Shown here piece by piece: positions 42,291-49,850 of a stretch of 64,000 nt of DNA (position 1 is the stretch's first letter; the number at the start of each line of letters is the position of its first letter). The DNA comes from Streptomyces vilmorinianum (GTDB lineage: Bacteria > Actinomycetota > Actinomycetes > Streptomycetales > Streptomycetaceae): NCBI RefSeq assembly GCF_005517195.1, contig NZ_CP040244.1:5288001-5352000 (forward strand). The letters run 5' to 3'. The position numbers and the translations under genes are program-made. The notes under the pieces were generated by a model. The model was given only the letters and a program-made list of their open reading frames with translations, was not told the DNA's origin and searched no databases.

Positions 42291-43268
42291 ATGTCGATCT
42301 GGTCTCAGGTTACTGGCCCTGCTCGTGCCCACTGGAGGCGTGTTCTCTCACCTGCTGGGGTTGCCATAACCAGCTGGGGCAACGCGCTGTACGACACGCC
42401 TTACCGGTGGCCGGGTCTGGTCCTCTTCATCAGCGGTCTTGTCCTGATGAAGCGTGGGGTGGCTTCGTGGAAGGGGTTCACCGATGGATGGCAGGCCCCC
42501 AAGCGAATCCGCCATTGGACCATCACCACGTTCCAGACACCTGAATGGGAACGCCGCTGGTGGGCGTTGAAGCTCACGGCCTGGGGGCTGATCGCTTTCA
42601 GATACACCCTATATCCGCTCTTCCTCTCCGACAGGATTGTGGCTGCCCCGGACCAACTGCTCAACCACGAAAAGGACGCTCTACAGATGCTGGCGTTCTC
42701 CTTCCTTTTCCCCCTCTTCACACGCTGGATCCAGCCGAAAGACAACCTGCTCGAACGGCTCGAAGGTCGCGTCCTTCGAGCTATGGCCAGTCGGACCCTG
42801 GCTAACTTCAACGCAGCCAGTGCTGCGGCGGTGCTGCTGTACACGGCGCTGTCTATGCTCTCGCCCGACAACGTCAAGGTGTTGCCAGCCCTGACGGTCA
42901 CGATCGGGATCGCCACAGTGGTGGCCACGCACAAGATGTGGACCCGCTACCGGAAGCTGTGCACGCAGGCCCACAAGAATATCCAGGCCCTCATCCGAAC
43001 TCTTGAGAAGCCTACCGGAGGGGGCGAGAACCAGTCGGCGATCCAGGACGCCTGGGACACGGTAGAGCGGGACCTACGCACCCGAGCTGACACGGGCTAT
43101 GGCTTTGGTGCGCGTTTCGTCCCGGAGAAGGCCACCGCAGCACTTGGCGAAGCGATGGAGACGGTGTGGAAGGGACTCCCCGGCCATCAGGAAGCGCGCG
43201 ATCAGGCACTCGCTGACTTGCAGGTAATTCTTGGCGTTTGCGCCCAGCGGATCGATTCGGTGGCGTGA
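42291..43268 (+). CDS. Membrane protein of unknown function
   Basis: 325 aa. Hydrophobic segments are seen near WPGLVLFISGLVLM (about 45-58), LTAWGLIAFRYTLYPLF (about 95-111), LQMLAFSFLFPLF (about 130-142) and a pair at AASAAAVLLYTALSM and ALTVTIGIATVVATHKM. The C-terminal third is soluble and helical (QAHKNIQALIRTLEKPTGG, EAMETVWKGLPGHQEARDQA). I recognise no family. It begins 45 bases after the tfuA gene on the same strand, so it could serve in immunity or export for the RiPP cluster, or mark the start of the defence block. Base composition is less GC-rich than in ycaO/tfuA. Confidence 0.55.
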   Translation: MSIWSQVTGPARAHWRRVLSPAGVAITSWGNALYDTPYRWPGLVLFISGLVLMKRGVASWKGFTDGWQAPKRIRHWTITTFQTPEWERRWWALKLTAWGLIAFRYTLYPLFLSDRIVAAPDQLLNHEKDALQMLAFSFLFPLFTRWIQPKDNLLERLEGRVLRAMASRTLANFNAASAAAVLLYTALSMLSPDNVKVLPALTVTIGIATVVATHKMWTRYRKLCTQAHKNIQALIRTLEKPTGGGENQSAIQDAWDTVERDLRTRADTGYGFGARFVPEKATAALGEAMETVWKGLPGHQEARDQALADLQVILGVCAQRIDSVA

Positions 43269-43307
43269 CGCGGTTTGCGTCTGGTGGCTCGGTTCTTACC
43301 GGCACCC

Positions 43308-44630
43308 CTACCTCGGGGCCCGCGCCGCCGAGGTCAGATCGGAGGCGGCAGACTCGTCCTCGACAGCCAGGGACAGCTCCCTGATCTGACGGAACAGGAG
43401 CGGCAAGACCGCGGCCCCGGCGATCACGACGGCGGCCGCCACGAGGACGGCCCGTACGCCGAGCAGCTCGGCAGCAGGGCCGGCCGCGAGATAGCCGAGG
43501 GGGACGGGCAAGAGCTGCCCCAGCGTCGAGTAGGACGTGGTCCGGCTCAGCCGGTCCTTCGGGATGCGCTCCTGCACGAGACCGGCCCACGTGGTCATGC
43601 TGACCGCCAGGCCGGTCCCCGCAGCCGCCGTCGCCCCGATCAGCACCAGGACGGGCAGGTCGAGCGCCATCGCGGCCAAGGGAAGAGCCATGGAGCCGGT
43701 GCCGAGACACACCACCAGGCCGACCCACCGGGGCTTCCACATCAGCGCGAGCGCGGCGCCGGCGATCAGGCCACCGGTAAATCCGGCCATGACCAGACCC
43801 CACGGCCCGGAGCCGCCGAGGAACCGCTCGCCGTATACCGGGCCGAGGAGCTGGTACCCGACCAGCCACATCGGAACGATGACCGAGCCCTGCACGACCA
43901 TGATCCACAGCCAGGTGCGGGCCCAGAAGTCGTGCCAGCCCTCTCGCAGCTCGGTCACGAACCCCGCGCGCACCTTCACCCTGCTCGGCGCCAGCTTGAT
44001 CCTCGCGCACAGAACGGCCCCCGCCGCGAAGGTCAGCGCGTCCCAGCCGATCACCCACTCGGGCCCCGCGACCGCGACGAGCACACCGCCGAGCGCCGGG
44101 CCGCCGACCTTCACCGTGTTCTGCCCGATCTTGAGCAAGGCGTTCGCGGCGTGCCGCATCTCCTTGGGCACTACCTCGACGACGACACCGCCGGCGGCCG
44201 GGGTGAAGAACGCGGACGCCGCACCGCACACGGCGGACATGGCGGCCAGGTGCCACACGCGGGCCACGTCCGCGTACAGCAATAGCGCGGCGAGGCCCTC
44301 GGCGGCGAAACAGACGATGTTGCTCCACACCATCACGCGGGCCCGGGAAAAACGGTCGGCGACGACCCCGCCCACGAGCAGAAGCAGGATCTGCGGAACC
44401 ATCCCGGTCGCTAGCACCAGACCGAGGCCGCCTGCTCCGCGCTCGATGTGCAGAACGGCGAAGGCCAACCCGATCGGGGCCACCGCGGACCCGGTCCACG
44501 ACAGCAGCCTCGCCGTGAAGTGCAGGCGGTAAGCCGGGACGGTCAGCGGGACCGCCGCCGCCCGGACGCGGGCTCTCCAGCCAATCCGAGGAACGGCATC
44601 CGGCTCTCCCTGACGCCCCGCACCGCGCAC
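43308..44630 (-). CDS. MFS transporter
   Basis: About 440 aa with 12 predicted helices. TM1 lies at LLSWTGSAVAPIGLAFAVL; the loop between helices 2 and 3 carries the MFS motif GGVVADRFSRARVMVW (the GxxxDRxxRR-type signature); later GGLIAGAALALMWKPRWVGL. This is the drug/peptide-exporter (MFS_3, EntS-like) type. The start is uncertain: a GTG at 44630 gives a usual N-terminus, a GTG at 44741 adds 37 residues with no clear ribosome site. It is convergent with the membrane-protein gene and probably serves export of the RiPP product or self-protection. Confidence 0.8.
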   Translation of the reverse strand: MRGAGRQGEPDAVPRIGWRARVRAAAVPLTVPAYRLHFTARLLSWTGSAVAPIGLAFAVLHIERGAGGLGLVLATGMVPQILLLLVGGVVADRFSRARVMVWSNIVCFAAEGLAALLLYADVARVWHLAAMSAVCGAASAFFTPAAGGVVVEVVPKEMRHAANALLKIGQNTVKVGGPALGGVLVAVAGPEWVIGWDALTFAAGAVLCARIKLAPSRVKVRAGFVTELREGWHDFWARTWLWIMVVQGSVIVPMWLVGYQLLGPVYGERFLGGSGPWGLVMAGFTGGLIAGAALALMWKPRWVGLVVCLGTGSMALPLAAMALDLPVLVLIGATAAAGTGLAVSMTTWAGLVQERIPKDRLSRTTSYSTLGQLLPVPLGYLAAGPAAELLGVRAVLVAAAVVIAGAAVLPLLFRQIRELSLAVEDESAASDLTSAARAPR

Positions 44631-44835
44631 GTACCGCAAGATCAAACTCCGCCCAGGAAACACGAAGTCCCGGCAGCGAGACACCACCGGGAACTCGACA
44701 CACCCTAGGACAACTTCAAGATCGCCCGCCCCAGACTCCACACTCCCGCAACCGAACGAGGCGTAGGGCCGAGATACGGACCGCTGAGGGCGCGATGGAT
44801 CTGAGCAGCTCTGCCAGATGGACGGCCCGGCTGGG

Positions 44836-44911
44836 CTACTGGGCTTTGCTGGCCTCTTCGATCAGCGAGGTGTGCATGGCGTCAGCCGCGGCGGGGTCGA
44901 TACCCGCGCTC
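44836..44911 (-). pseudogene. 3' fragment of a HEPN-like gene
   Basis: The minus strand reads KSAGIDPAAADAMHTSLIEE followed by ASKAQ and stop. This matches the C-terminus of the gene at 46078-46518 (EKAGIDTATADAMHVLVVEA then AKNAQ and stop). Only the last 25 or so codons survive here; upstream sequence belongs to something else. It is a truncated relic of a paralogue in inverted orientation. Confidence 0.7.
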
Positions 44912-45259
44912 TTCGACGAGGGCGAGGCAGAACGCGGGGTCCCGGCCGCCCAGCAGGCACTCGACGACGCCGCACGCGTCGACTCCACCCTCGTCGCGTC
45001 CCGGCTCAACACGCTGCTGCACGCGGTCCGCCCGTACGAGACCACCGCGGTCAACGACGTACGGAACCGGGCGAAGCTCAAGCACATGGCCAAGCACCGC
45101 CGACCCGGACCGCCCAACCAGCCTTCCCGCGCCGTTCCTCGCGTCGATGCCGACAACCCGCTCGCCGCGTACGAGATGGCGAGCACCACGCCCGACCTCG
45201 CCGCCGCTCAGAAATGGGGGCACGAAGCCGCCCCCGGCACTGATGCCGCAGACGGGTAG
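44912..45259 (+). pseudogene. C-terminal remnant of an XRE/TPR regulator
   Basis: The + frame gives ALFDEGEAERGVPAAQQALD, DAARVDSTLVASRLNTLLHA and VRPYETTAVNDVRNRAKL, which fits the end of Streptomyces XRE-TPR regulators (helical repeat with many Arg/Leu, then a proline before the last helix). There is no HTH, and the open frame upstream is antisense to the inverted HEPN fragment. A Gly/Ala tail (HEAAPGTDAADG) ends it. Not expected to be functional. Confidence 0.5.
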
Positions 45260-45296
45260 GTGACACGCGCGGGCCACACCCGCGCGCCCACCGGTA

Positions 45297-45491
45297 CTAC
45301 TGATCCCAGTTTTCGTCGCCGACGGCGTTGTCGGCGAACCTGCGAATGGACTCGTCGACTTCGAACTGATGGTCCCGGTCGAGCTTCTGGTAGTTCGCCT
45401 CGAACTCGTCCTCGGGCATCGTGTCGATACTGGTGCACAGGATCACGACGAGCTCTTCCTGCTCGTCAAAACTCAGTGGTTTCGTGGCCAT
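45297..45491 (-). CDS. Small acidic hypothetical protein
   Basis: 64 aa from the ATG at 45491, which has GAGGGGG upstream; a longer frame is not supported. Composition is strongly acidic: LSFDEQEELVVILCTSIDTM, PEDEFEANYQKLDRDHQFEV, DESIRRFADNAVGDENWD. No membrane segment, no known motif. The acidic surface could mimic DNA or bind a basic partner, as antitoxins and anti-defence proteins do, but that is speculative. Confidence 0.55.
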   Translation of the reverse strand: MATKPLSFDEQEELVVILCTSIDTMPEDEFEANYQKLDRDHQFEVDESIRRFADNAVGDENWDQ

Positions 45492-46077
45492 GTATCCCCC
45501 TCGGTGGGTGTCGGTCCGCCCAACGGTCGAGCGTACGGCCCCTACGCGGCAACGCGTGCCGCAAAGGGGCTCGTTGAGGCGCATCGGTCCAAGGGCCACC
45601 GGCTGACCTTTGATGCCGCTGCCGCCAGGCCGGTATGCTGCCGGGGCAGGCGGTCACGACCGCCGACCGCTGAAGGGGCCTTCCGCCACGCAGGAGTCCT
45701 CGTTGGTAGGCCAAGCCGTCCTTCGACGCATCGTGCACCCGAACCTGCCTGCCTTCAGAGCGGCGTCCGCGTGGGGTGCGCCGCTGTATGGAGTCAGACA
45801 TGCCTACGAGCCAGCCCCGGAAGTCGCGGAAGCGTACGCGGGAGATCCGTGAGCAGAGCCGGGCCACCGGCACCCGGTACACCGCGGCGTTGCGGGCAAA
45901 CGACCGGGCCCGAACTGGCGGCCAGCAGTCGCCGCTGCGCCCCGCCCGGGTCAGGGATAGGAGGCCGGCGCCTATCTCCCTCGCACGGCTTCAACGACCC
46001 CCGCGATACTGGGGCATGGACTTCGAACCAGCTCGATAGACCTGACCAACCAGGCGTACTACCAGTACGGGAAGACC
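45492..46077. other. Stretch with degraded coding remnants
   Basis: No intact gene. A short + strand frame near 45799-45915 reads TSQPRKSRKRTREIREQSRA then TGTRYTAALRAND, a pattern (basic helix, then Thr-Gly-x-x-Tyr-Thr-x-Ala-Leu-Arg) seen at the start or end of various Streptomyces proteins of mobile DNA; it breaks off. The rest holds nothing recognisable. Confidence 0.4.
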
Positions 46078-46518
46078 GTGTTCGCGGCGGCGACGATGGA
46101 ACGCCCCCTCGTGAATGCCGTCGTCCAGCACCGCCACGCGGCGGCCCAGGAGAACGGCCAGCAGCTGGCCGGTGACTTGTGGGAGAAGGCGGCGGACGAG
46201 ACCATGAAGAAGATGATCGAGAGGCTCGCGCCGCACCTGGACAAGGTCCCCGGACTCACCGACCGGCTCAACGCCGCACGGGATCGGCGCAACGACCTCG
46301 CGCACACCTTCTGCTTCGACCGGGCCCCCGACCTCGCAGCCCCCGCCCCCACGACCCGGCTGATCGCCGAGCTAACCACCGACGAGGAGACCTTCCTCGG
46401 CCTGTTCGCCGAGGTCCAGGAGATCACCCGGGGCCTCATGGAGAAGGCGGGCATCGACACCGCCACGGCCGACGCCATGCACGTCCTGGTGGTCGAAGCG
46501 GCCAAGAACGCCCAGTAG
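46078..46518 (+). CDS. HEPN-like hypothetical protein
   Basis: 146 aa from a GTG at 46078; the open frame and apparent homology extend upstream (LTNQAYYQYGKT) with no start codon in reach, so the 5' end may be damaged. Mostly helical. The run LNAARDRRNDLAHTFCFDR contains R-N-D-L-A-H, an R-x4-H HEPN motif like that in the 35158-36024 gene. The C-terminus EKAGIDTATADAMHVLVVEA is duplicated as a relic at 44836. HEPN domains are ribonucleases or nucleotide-transfer partners in defence and toxin-antitoxin systems. Activity is not certain because the start is doubtful. Confidence 0.5.
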   Translation: MFAAATMERPLVNAVVQHRHAAAQENGQQLAGDLWEKAADETMKKMIERLAPHLDKVPGLTDRLNAARDRRNDLAHTFCFDRAPDLAAPAPTTRLIAELTTDEETFLGLFAEVQEITRGLMEKAGIDTATADAMHVLVVEAAKNAQ

Positions 46519-47422
46519 ACGCGGCGGCGAGCACGTGATCACCCCGGCTACTTTGCGGCGCGTGTTCGAGCTAGGACACCGGGGCCGGGAGTCCCGTGGG
46601 TTCAGACGAAGTGAAGTGAAGGACCTTGAACGGGAACCCGCGGGGCCGATGCCGTGCTGTGCAGAGACGGATCCGCGGATGCGCTCCGAACTCACAGCGA
46701 GGGAGCTGGGGCCGCGTGTGTCGTCGTCTCGTGGAGATGCGCCTCAACCGGGCCCAGGCGCTGGTCGTGGGCGAGGACGAGCTCGTCGGCGAGGTTGAGG
46801 ATGCGGATGCTCCCGCTACTGAACCTGATCGGGTGATGTCGGATCCGTTCGCCTGCCGGCGGCGGGTCCGCTCCGGTAGCTCGGGACCGTGAGATACGCG
46901 CAAGGCGGTGACGGCGAGTTCGTTCCCGCCGGCCTCGGCGGCGAGCCGGTAGCTGTGCAGGTGTACGGGTGTACGGGTTCAAACCCGGTCGGGTAAACAT
47001 GTCAAGCGCAAGGCTGGTAGCTATCGCTTCTCCGCTAGCGTCCATGGCATGCCCCAGTTTTGAGGCGTAAGTGCCCCGCCCACGGTGCGCTCAGGCCGAG
47101 CGATGCAGCCTCGAAGGACTGCACGTGCGGAATCCGAGCTGCGGTCGCCGTCCGCCCGATCCCGATGGAAGCGGTCCGCATCGGATCCACCGTTACCGCC
47201 TCTATCGCCCTGCGTCGCGCAGGGATGGAGGACCAAGCCGATCAGCTCCTCCGAGCTACAGACGACAGCGACAGCTCGCCACGCCGTCCCGGTTCGTCCA
47301 CGTGCCCGGTCTCCATACGCCAGGAACCCCGCAGTGACCGGCACAACGTGTCTCGCCGATCACTGCCACGAGCGCGTCCCCGTAAGGCCGCCAAGCCGAG
47401 CCCTCGAAAGATCCTCGCGCCT
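46519..47422. other. 900-base stretch without a convincing gene
   Basis: Several long frames exist on both strands but none has a ribosome site or a known domain. A minus-strand segment around 46692-46810 (SIRILNLADELVLAHDQRL then GPVEAHLHE) and a + strand segment around 47165-47270 (MEAVRIGSTVTASIALRRAG then MEDQADQLLRATDD) look peptide-like and may be gene relics. GGGTTCAAACCC at about 46975 resembles a tRNA T-arm but lacks the rest of a tRNA. Confidence 0.35.
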
Positions 47423-47955
47423 CTAATAACTCTCCCGCACGTACTCGTACGTCCGGTCAAACAGCTCACCCTTGATCGGCAAGCTGTACTCCTTCAGAAC
47501 GGAACGCAGCTCGCGACGGACACGTTTGTCGCCCGCGTCGCTCGCGCTCCAGCCGGCATAGGCGACCTCGACGACGATCGAGTCGATCCGCGAAACTATG
47601 TCGGGGACGATCTTGTGCAGTCCCGGTGGCGTGTTCTCCTCGATGATCTGGGTGAGCGCCCCGCACTTGGGATCGGCCAGCCTGTCGAGCGCACTCTGGT
47701 CGCCCTGTTCCGCCGCCCGGTCCGCGGCGACCACATCTTGAGCGATCTTCAGCGCTTCCTCGAGGAACGCCAGCGAGTCCTCGACGTTCTCGATCGCCTT
47801 GGTGCGGAGCCTCTCGATCCGCTCGGCCAGCGACCGGTATGCCGGACTCTCCGAATCCGCGAGCCGACGCCGCAGGCGCGCCTCGATGGAGTCGAGGACC
47901 TCCTGGTACACGTCATCGGACTTCGGCTCTGGCGTCTGCTGCTCGGAGAGATCGC
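47423..47955 (-). pseudogene. HsdR C-terminal fragment (type I restriction subunit)
   Basis: The minus strand gives SDDVYQEVLDSIEARLRRRL, SESPAYRSLAERIERLRTKA and, at the end, DSIVVEVAYAGWSASDAGDK, RVRRELRSVLKEY, ELFDRTYEYVRESY. This is the C-terminal helical domain of HsdR (DUF3387-like), whose usual end reads ...VR.PGW......V...L...L........ELFDRAY.YI..YY. The frame is closed by a stop at about 47955, and the helicase and nuclease domains are missing. Only the last 175 or so of about 1000 residues remain. Confidence 0.72.
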
Positions 47956-48277
47956 ACTACACACCCCGGGCGACACTCACGAACTGTAACCGCCGGGGTC
48001 TTGGCTCAGTACGCCCCTCGAGAACCTGAGACAGGGGCACGCCCCAGGTATCCCAGTCTTCGAGATGGCGAGAGCTGAGGAGAGCGATGCCTTGGGACCC
48101 AGCGAACCCTCCGCGCGTTCGACGACGTTGCACGAGTCCTGTAGTGGGCGGCATCGAATCCGGCTGGGCGGTCTTCTCGACCGTGTGCCGAGCATCCACC
48201 AACCAGACACCGGGCCAACACGACTGACGCCCCATCCAACATCATAGGATCTCGGCATCACGATCCCCGGGGGGACC

Positions 48278-49825
48278 TTGTCCAGCACTGAGCAACACGA
48301 AGAATCGCCGTCGGACCGCCTACCGTTCGAATCGGTGTTCAATACGGTTCTGAGCGGATGGCCTTTTGACCGCCGGGCCGCGGACGGCGTCTGCGGGCCC
48401 GCCGACTCGGGCGCTGTCCGCCTCATCTGGCTGAAGAACATCGGCCGAGACGGTGTGATTGCGAAACCGGATCCGGAAGCCGATGACTGGCGCAGCGATG
48501 CGCCGGAACGGCTTCATCTCCGTGCGGGCGACATCTTGCTGTCCTCGGTGATTTCTGGTCGACCGAAGGCTGCTCTGGTGCAGGAAGCCGATCTACCGGC
48601 CGTTGCCGTGCGCAGCCTCTTTGTTCTCCGCCCGGCGAAACCCTTGGCGGCAGAGCACGCCCGTCTGATCCTCGCGTTCCTGCGCTCCGATACGGTCGGG
48701 GATCTCGCGGCCGGATCACCGTTTCAACAGCACCTCAAGCTCTCCCAGCTCAAGGCACTGGAGCTGCCGAACGAGGACCAGGCGCTCTCCGCGGCCTTGG
48801 CCGATCTCGCTGCCGCCGGCCAGCGGCTGGGCGAAATGGCGGCCGAGGCTGGCGCGCTCGCGGAGTCGGTCTTCGACAGGAACACGAGCCCGGAGGAAGC
48901 CAGGCGCCTCATCATCGCTACCGGCCAGCTCACCCGGCTCCGGTCGGTCGCCGCTGCCCAACTGGACGATCCGGGCTTCATCGTCCGCACGCGATACCCC
49001 TATCCGGTCGCTCTGCGCTGGCGGAACGTCGAGGTACAGAAGAGCGCAGACGGCCAGGACGATGCCCAGGCGAAGGAGTACGCGGCCGTACTCAAGGCCG
49101 CGGAAACCCTGCTCGGATACAGCGCGCTTCTCACAACCGCTTTGGCGCACGAAGCTGGCATCACCTGCAATGCCATCAGGGCGTTCAAGAAGAAGATCGC
49201 AACCGGGCTCGGCGGCCCCGGCTTCGGGGACTGGCAGCGCATCCTGCAGCAGATCGGGGAGGCAGAGGGAATATCCGACCTTCCCCCCGAGCATCCCCTC
49301 CACGAGCTCGCAGCTCTCCTTGCGGACAACGAGGCCAAGGCAGCGTGCCAAAGCCTCGGCATCAAGCGCAACGGGAGCGCCCACGGGCGTGAAGACCTCC
49401 CCGCTGTCTCCGCCTCCAAGTTGAACGAGGCACACGACAGCCTGCGCTTCCTCCTCGGTCGAGCACGGTTCCTCGCCGACCTGCAACTGCTCGATGTGAC
49501 CAACGTGGCGTGGGATCGCCACGAGCGGTCGGACACCATCACCCTTCGGCGGCTGATGGGAGACCACTCGGTCGTCCCCACCGAGAACTTGCGTCACACC
49601 GGACCAGGCCGGATCGCCACCAGCCTGTACCTAGCTGACCGTGACCAAGGGCTCCACCCGCTGAGCCCGTTCCTCACCTGCGAGAAGTGCGAGGGCTGCG
49701 CCACCCTGTCGCTGTTCCGTCCCGACAAGGAGCAGGGAGTCTTGCTCCAGACCAGCCTCGACCACGGCCACTTCTACGAGTACCGAGCGGACGAGCAGGC
49801 ACTTCGGGCAGTCGGGCTCCGGTAG
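48278..49825 (+). CDS. HsdS-like recognition domain fused to a HEPN-like domain
   Basis: 515 aa, TTG start with GGGGGGA upstream. Residues about 15-190 resemble a type I restriction S-subunit target-recognition domain: RLHLRAGDILLSSVISGRPK, AVAVRSLFVLRPAKPLAAEH, ARLILAFLRSDTVGDLAAGS, and a helical conserved region LSQLKALELPNEDQALSAAL. The middle (about 200-345) is unassigned. At residues 364-369 the protein has R-N-G-S-A-H within LGIKRNGSAHGREDLP, an R-x4-H HEPN motif. A late cysteine cluster TCEKCEGCATLSLF (CxxCxxC) could bind zinc. No HsdM gene is present. A DNA-sensing abortive RNase is a possible reading; no such family is known to me. Confidence 0.6.
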   Translation: MSSTEQHEESPSDRLPFESVFNTVLSGWPFDRRAADGVCGPADSGAVRLIWLKNIGRDGVIAKPDPEADDWRSDAPERLHLRAGDILLSSVISGRPKAALVQEADLPAVAVRSLFVLRPAKPLAAEHARLILAFLRSDTVGDLAAGSPFQQHLKLSQLKALELPNEDQALSAALADLAAAGQRLGEMAAEAGALAESVFDRNTSPEEARRLIIATGQLTRLRSVAAAQLDDPGFIVRTRYPYPVALRWRNVEVQKSADGQDDAQAKEYAAVLKAAETLLGYSALLTTALAHEAGITCNAIRAFKKKIATGLGGPGFGDWQRILQQIGEAEGISDLPPEHPLHELAALLADNEAKAACQSLGIKRNGSAHGREDLPAVSASKLNEAHDSLRFLLGRARFLADLQLLDVTNVAWDRHERSDTITLRRLMGDHSVVPTENLRHTGPGRIATSLYLADRDQGLHPLSPFLTCEKCEGCATLSLFRPDKEQGVLLQTSLDHGHFYEYRADEQALRAVGLR

Positions 49826-49850
49826 CTCCGGACATCGAACGCGCCCTGAT

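Noticed and set aside
44795..44911. N-terminal part of the + strand frame at 44795 as a real gene start
   Set aside because: It is antisense to the recognisable HEPN relic on the minus strand, so coding on + there is not credible.
45369..46175. 268-aa + strand frame
   Set aside because: No ribosome site, skewed Arg/Pro/Ser composition, and it covers the better-supported small acidic gene on the other strand.
46960..46995. tRNA-like T-arm (GGGTTCAAACCC) that could be an attachment site
   Set aside because: No acceptor stem, D-arm or anticodon arm around it, and the flanking stem pairs poorly; probably chance.
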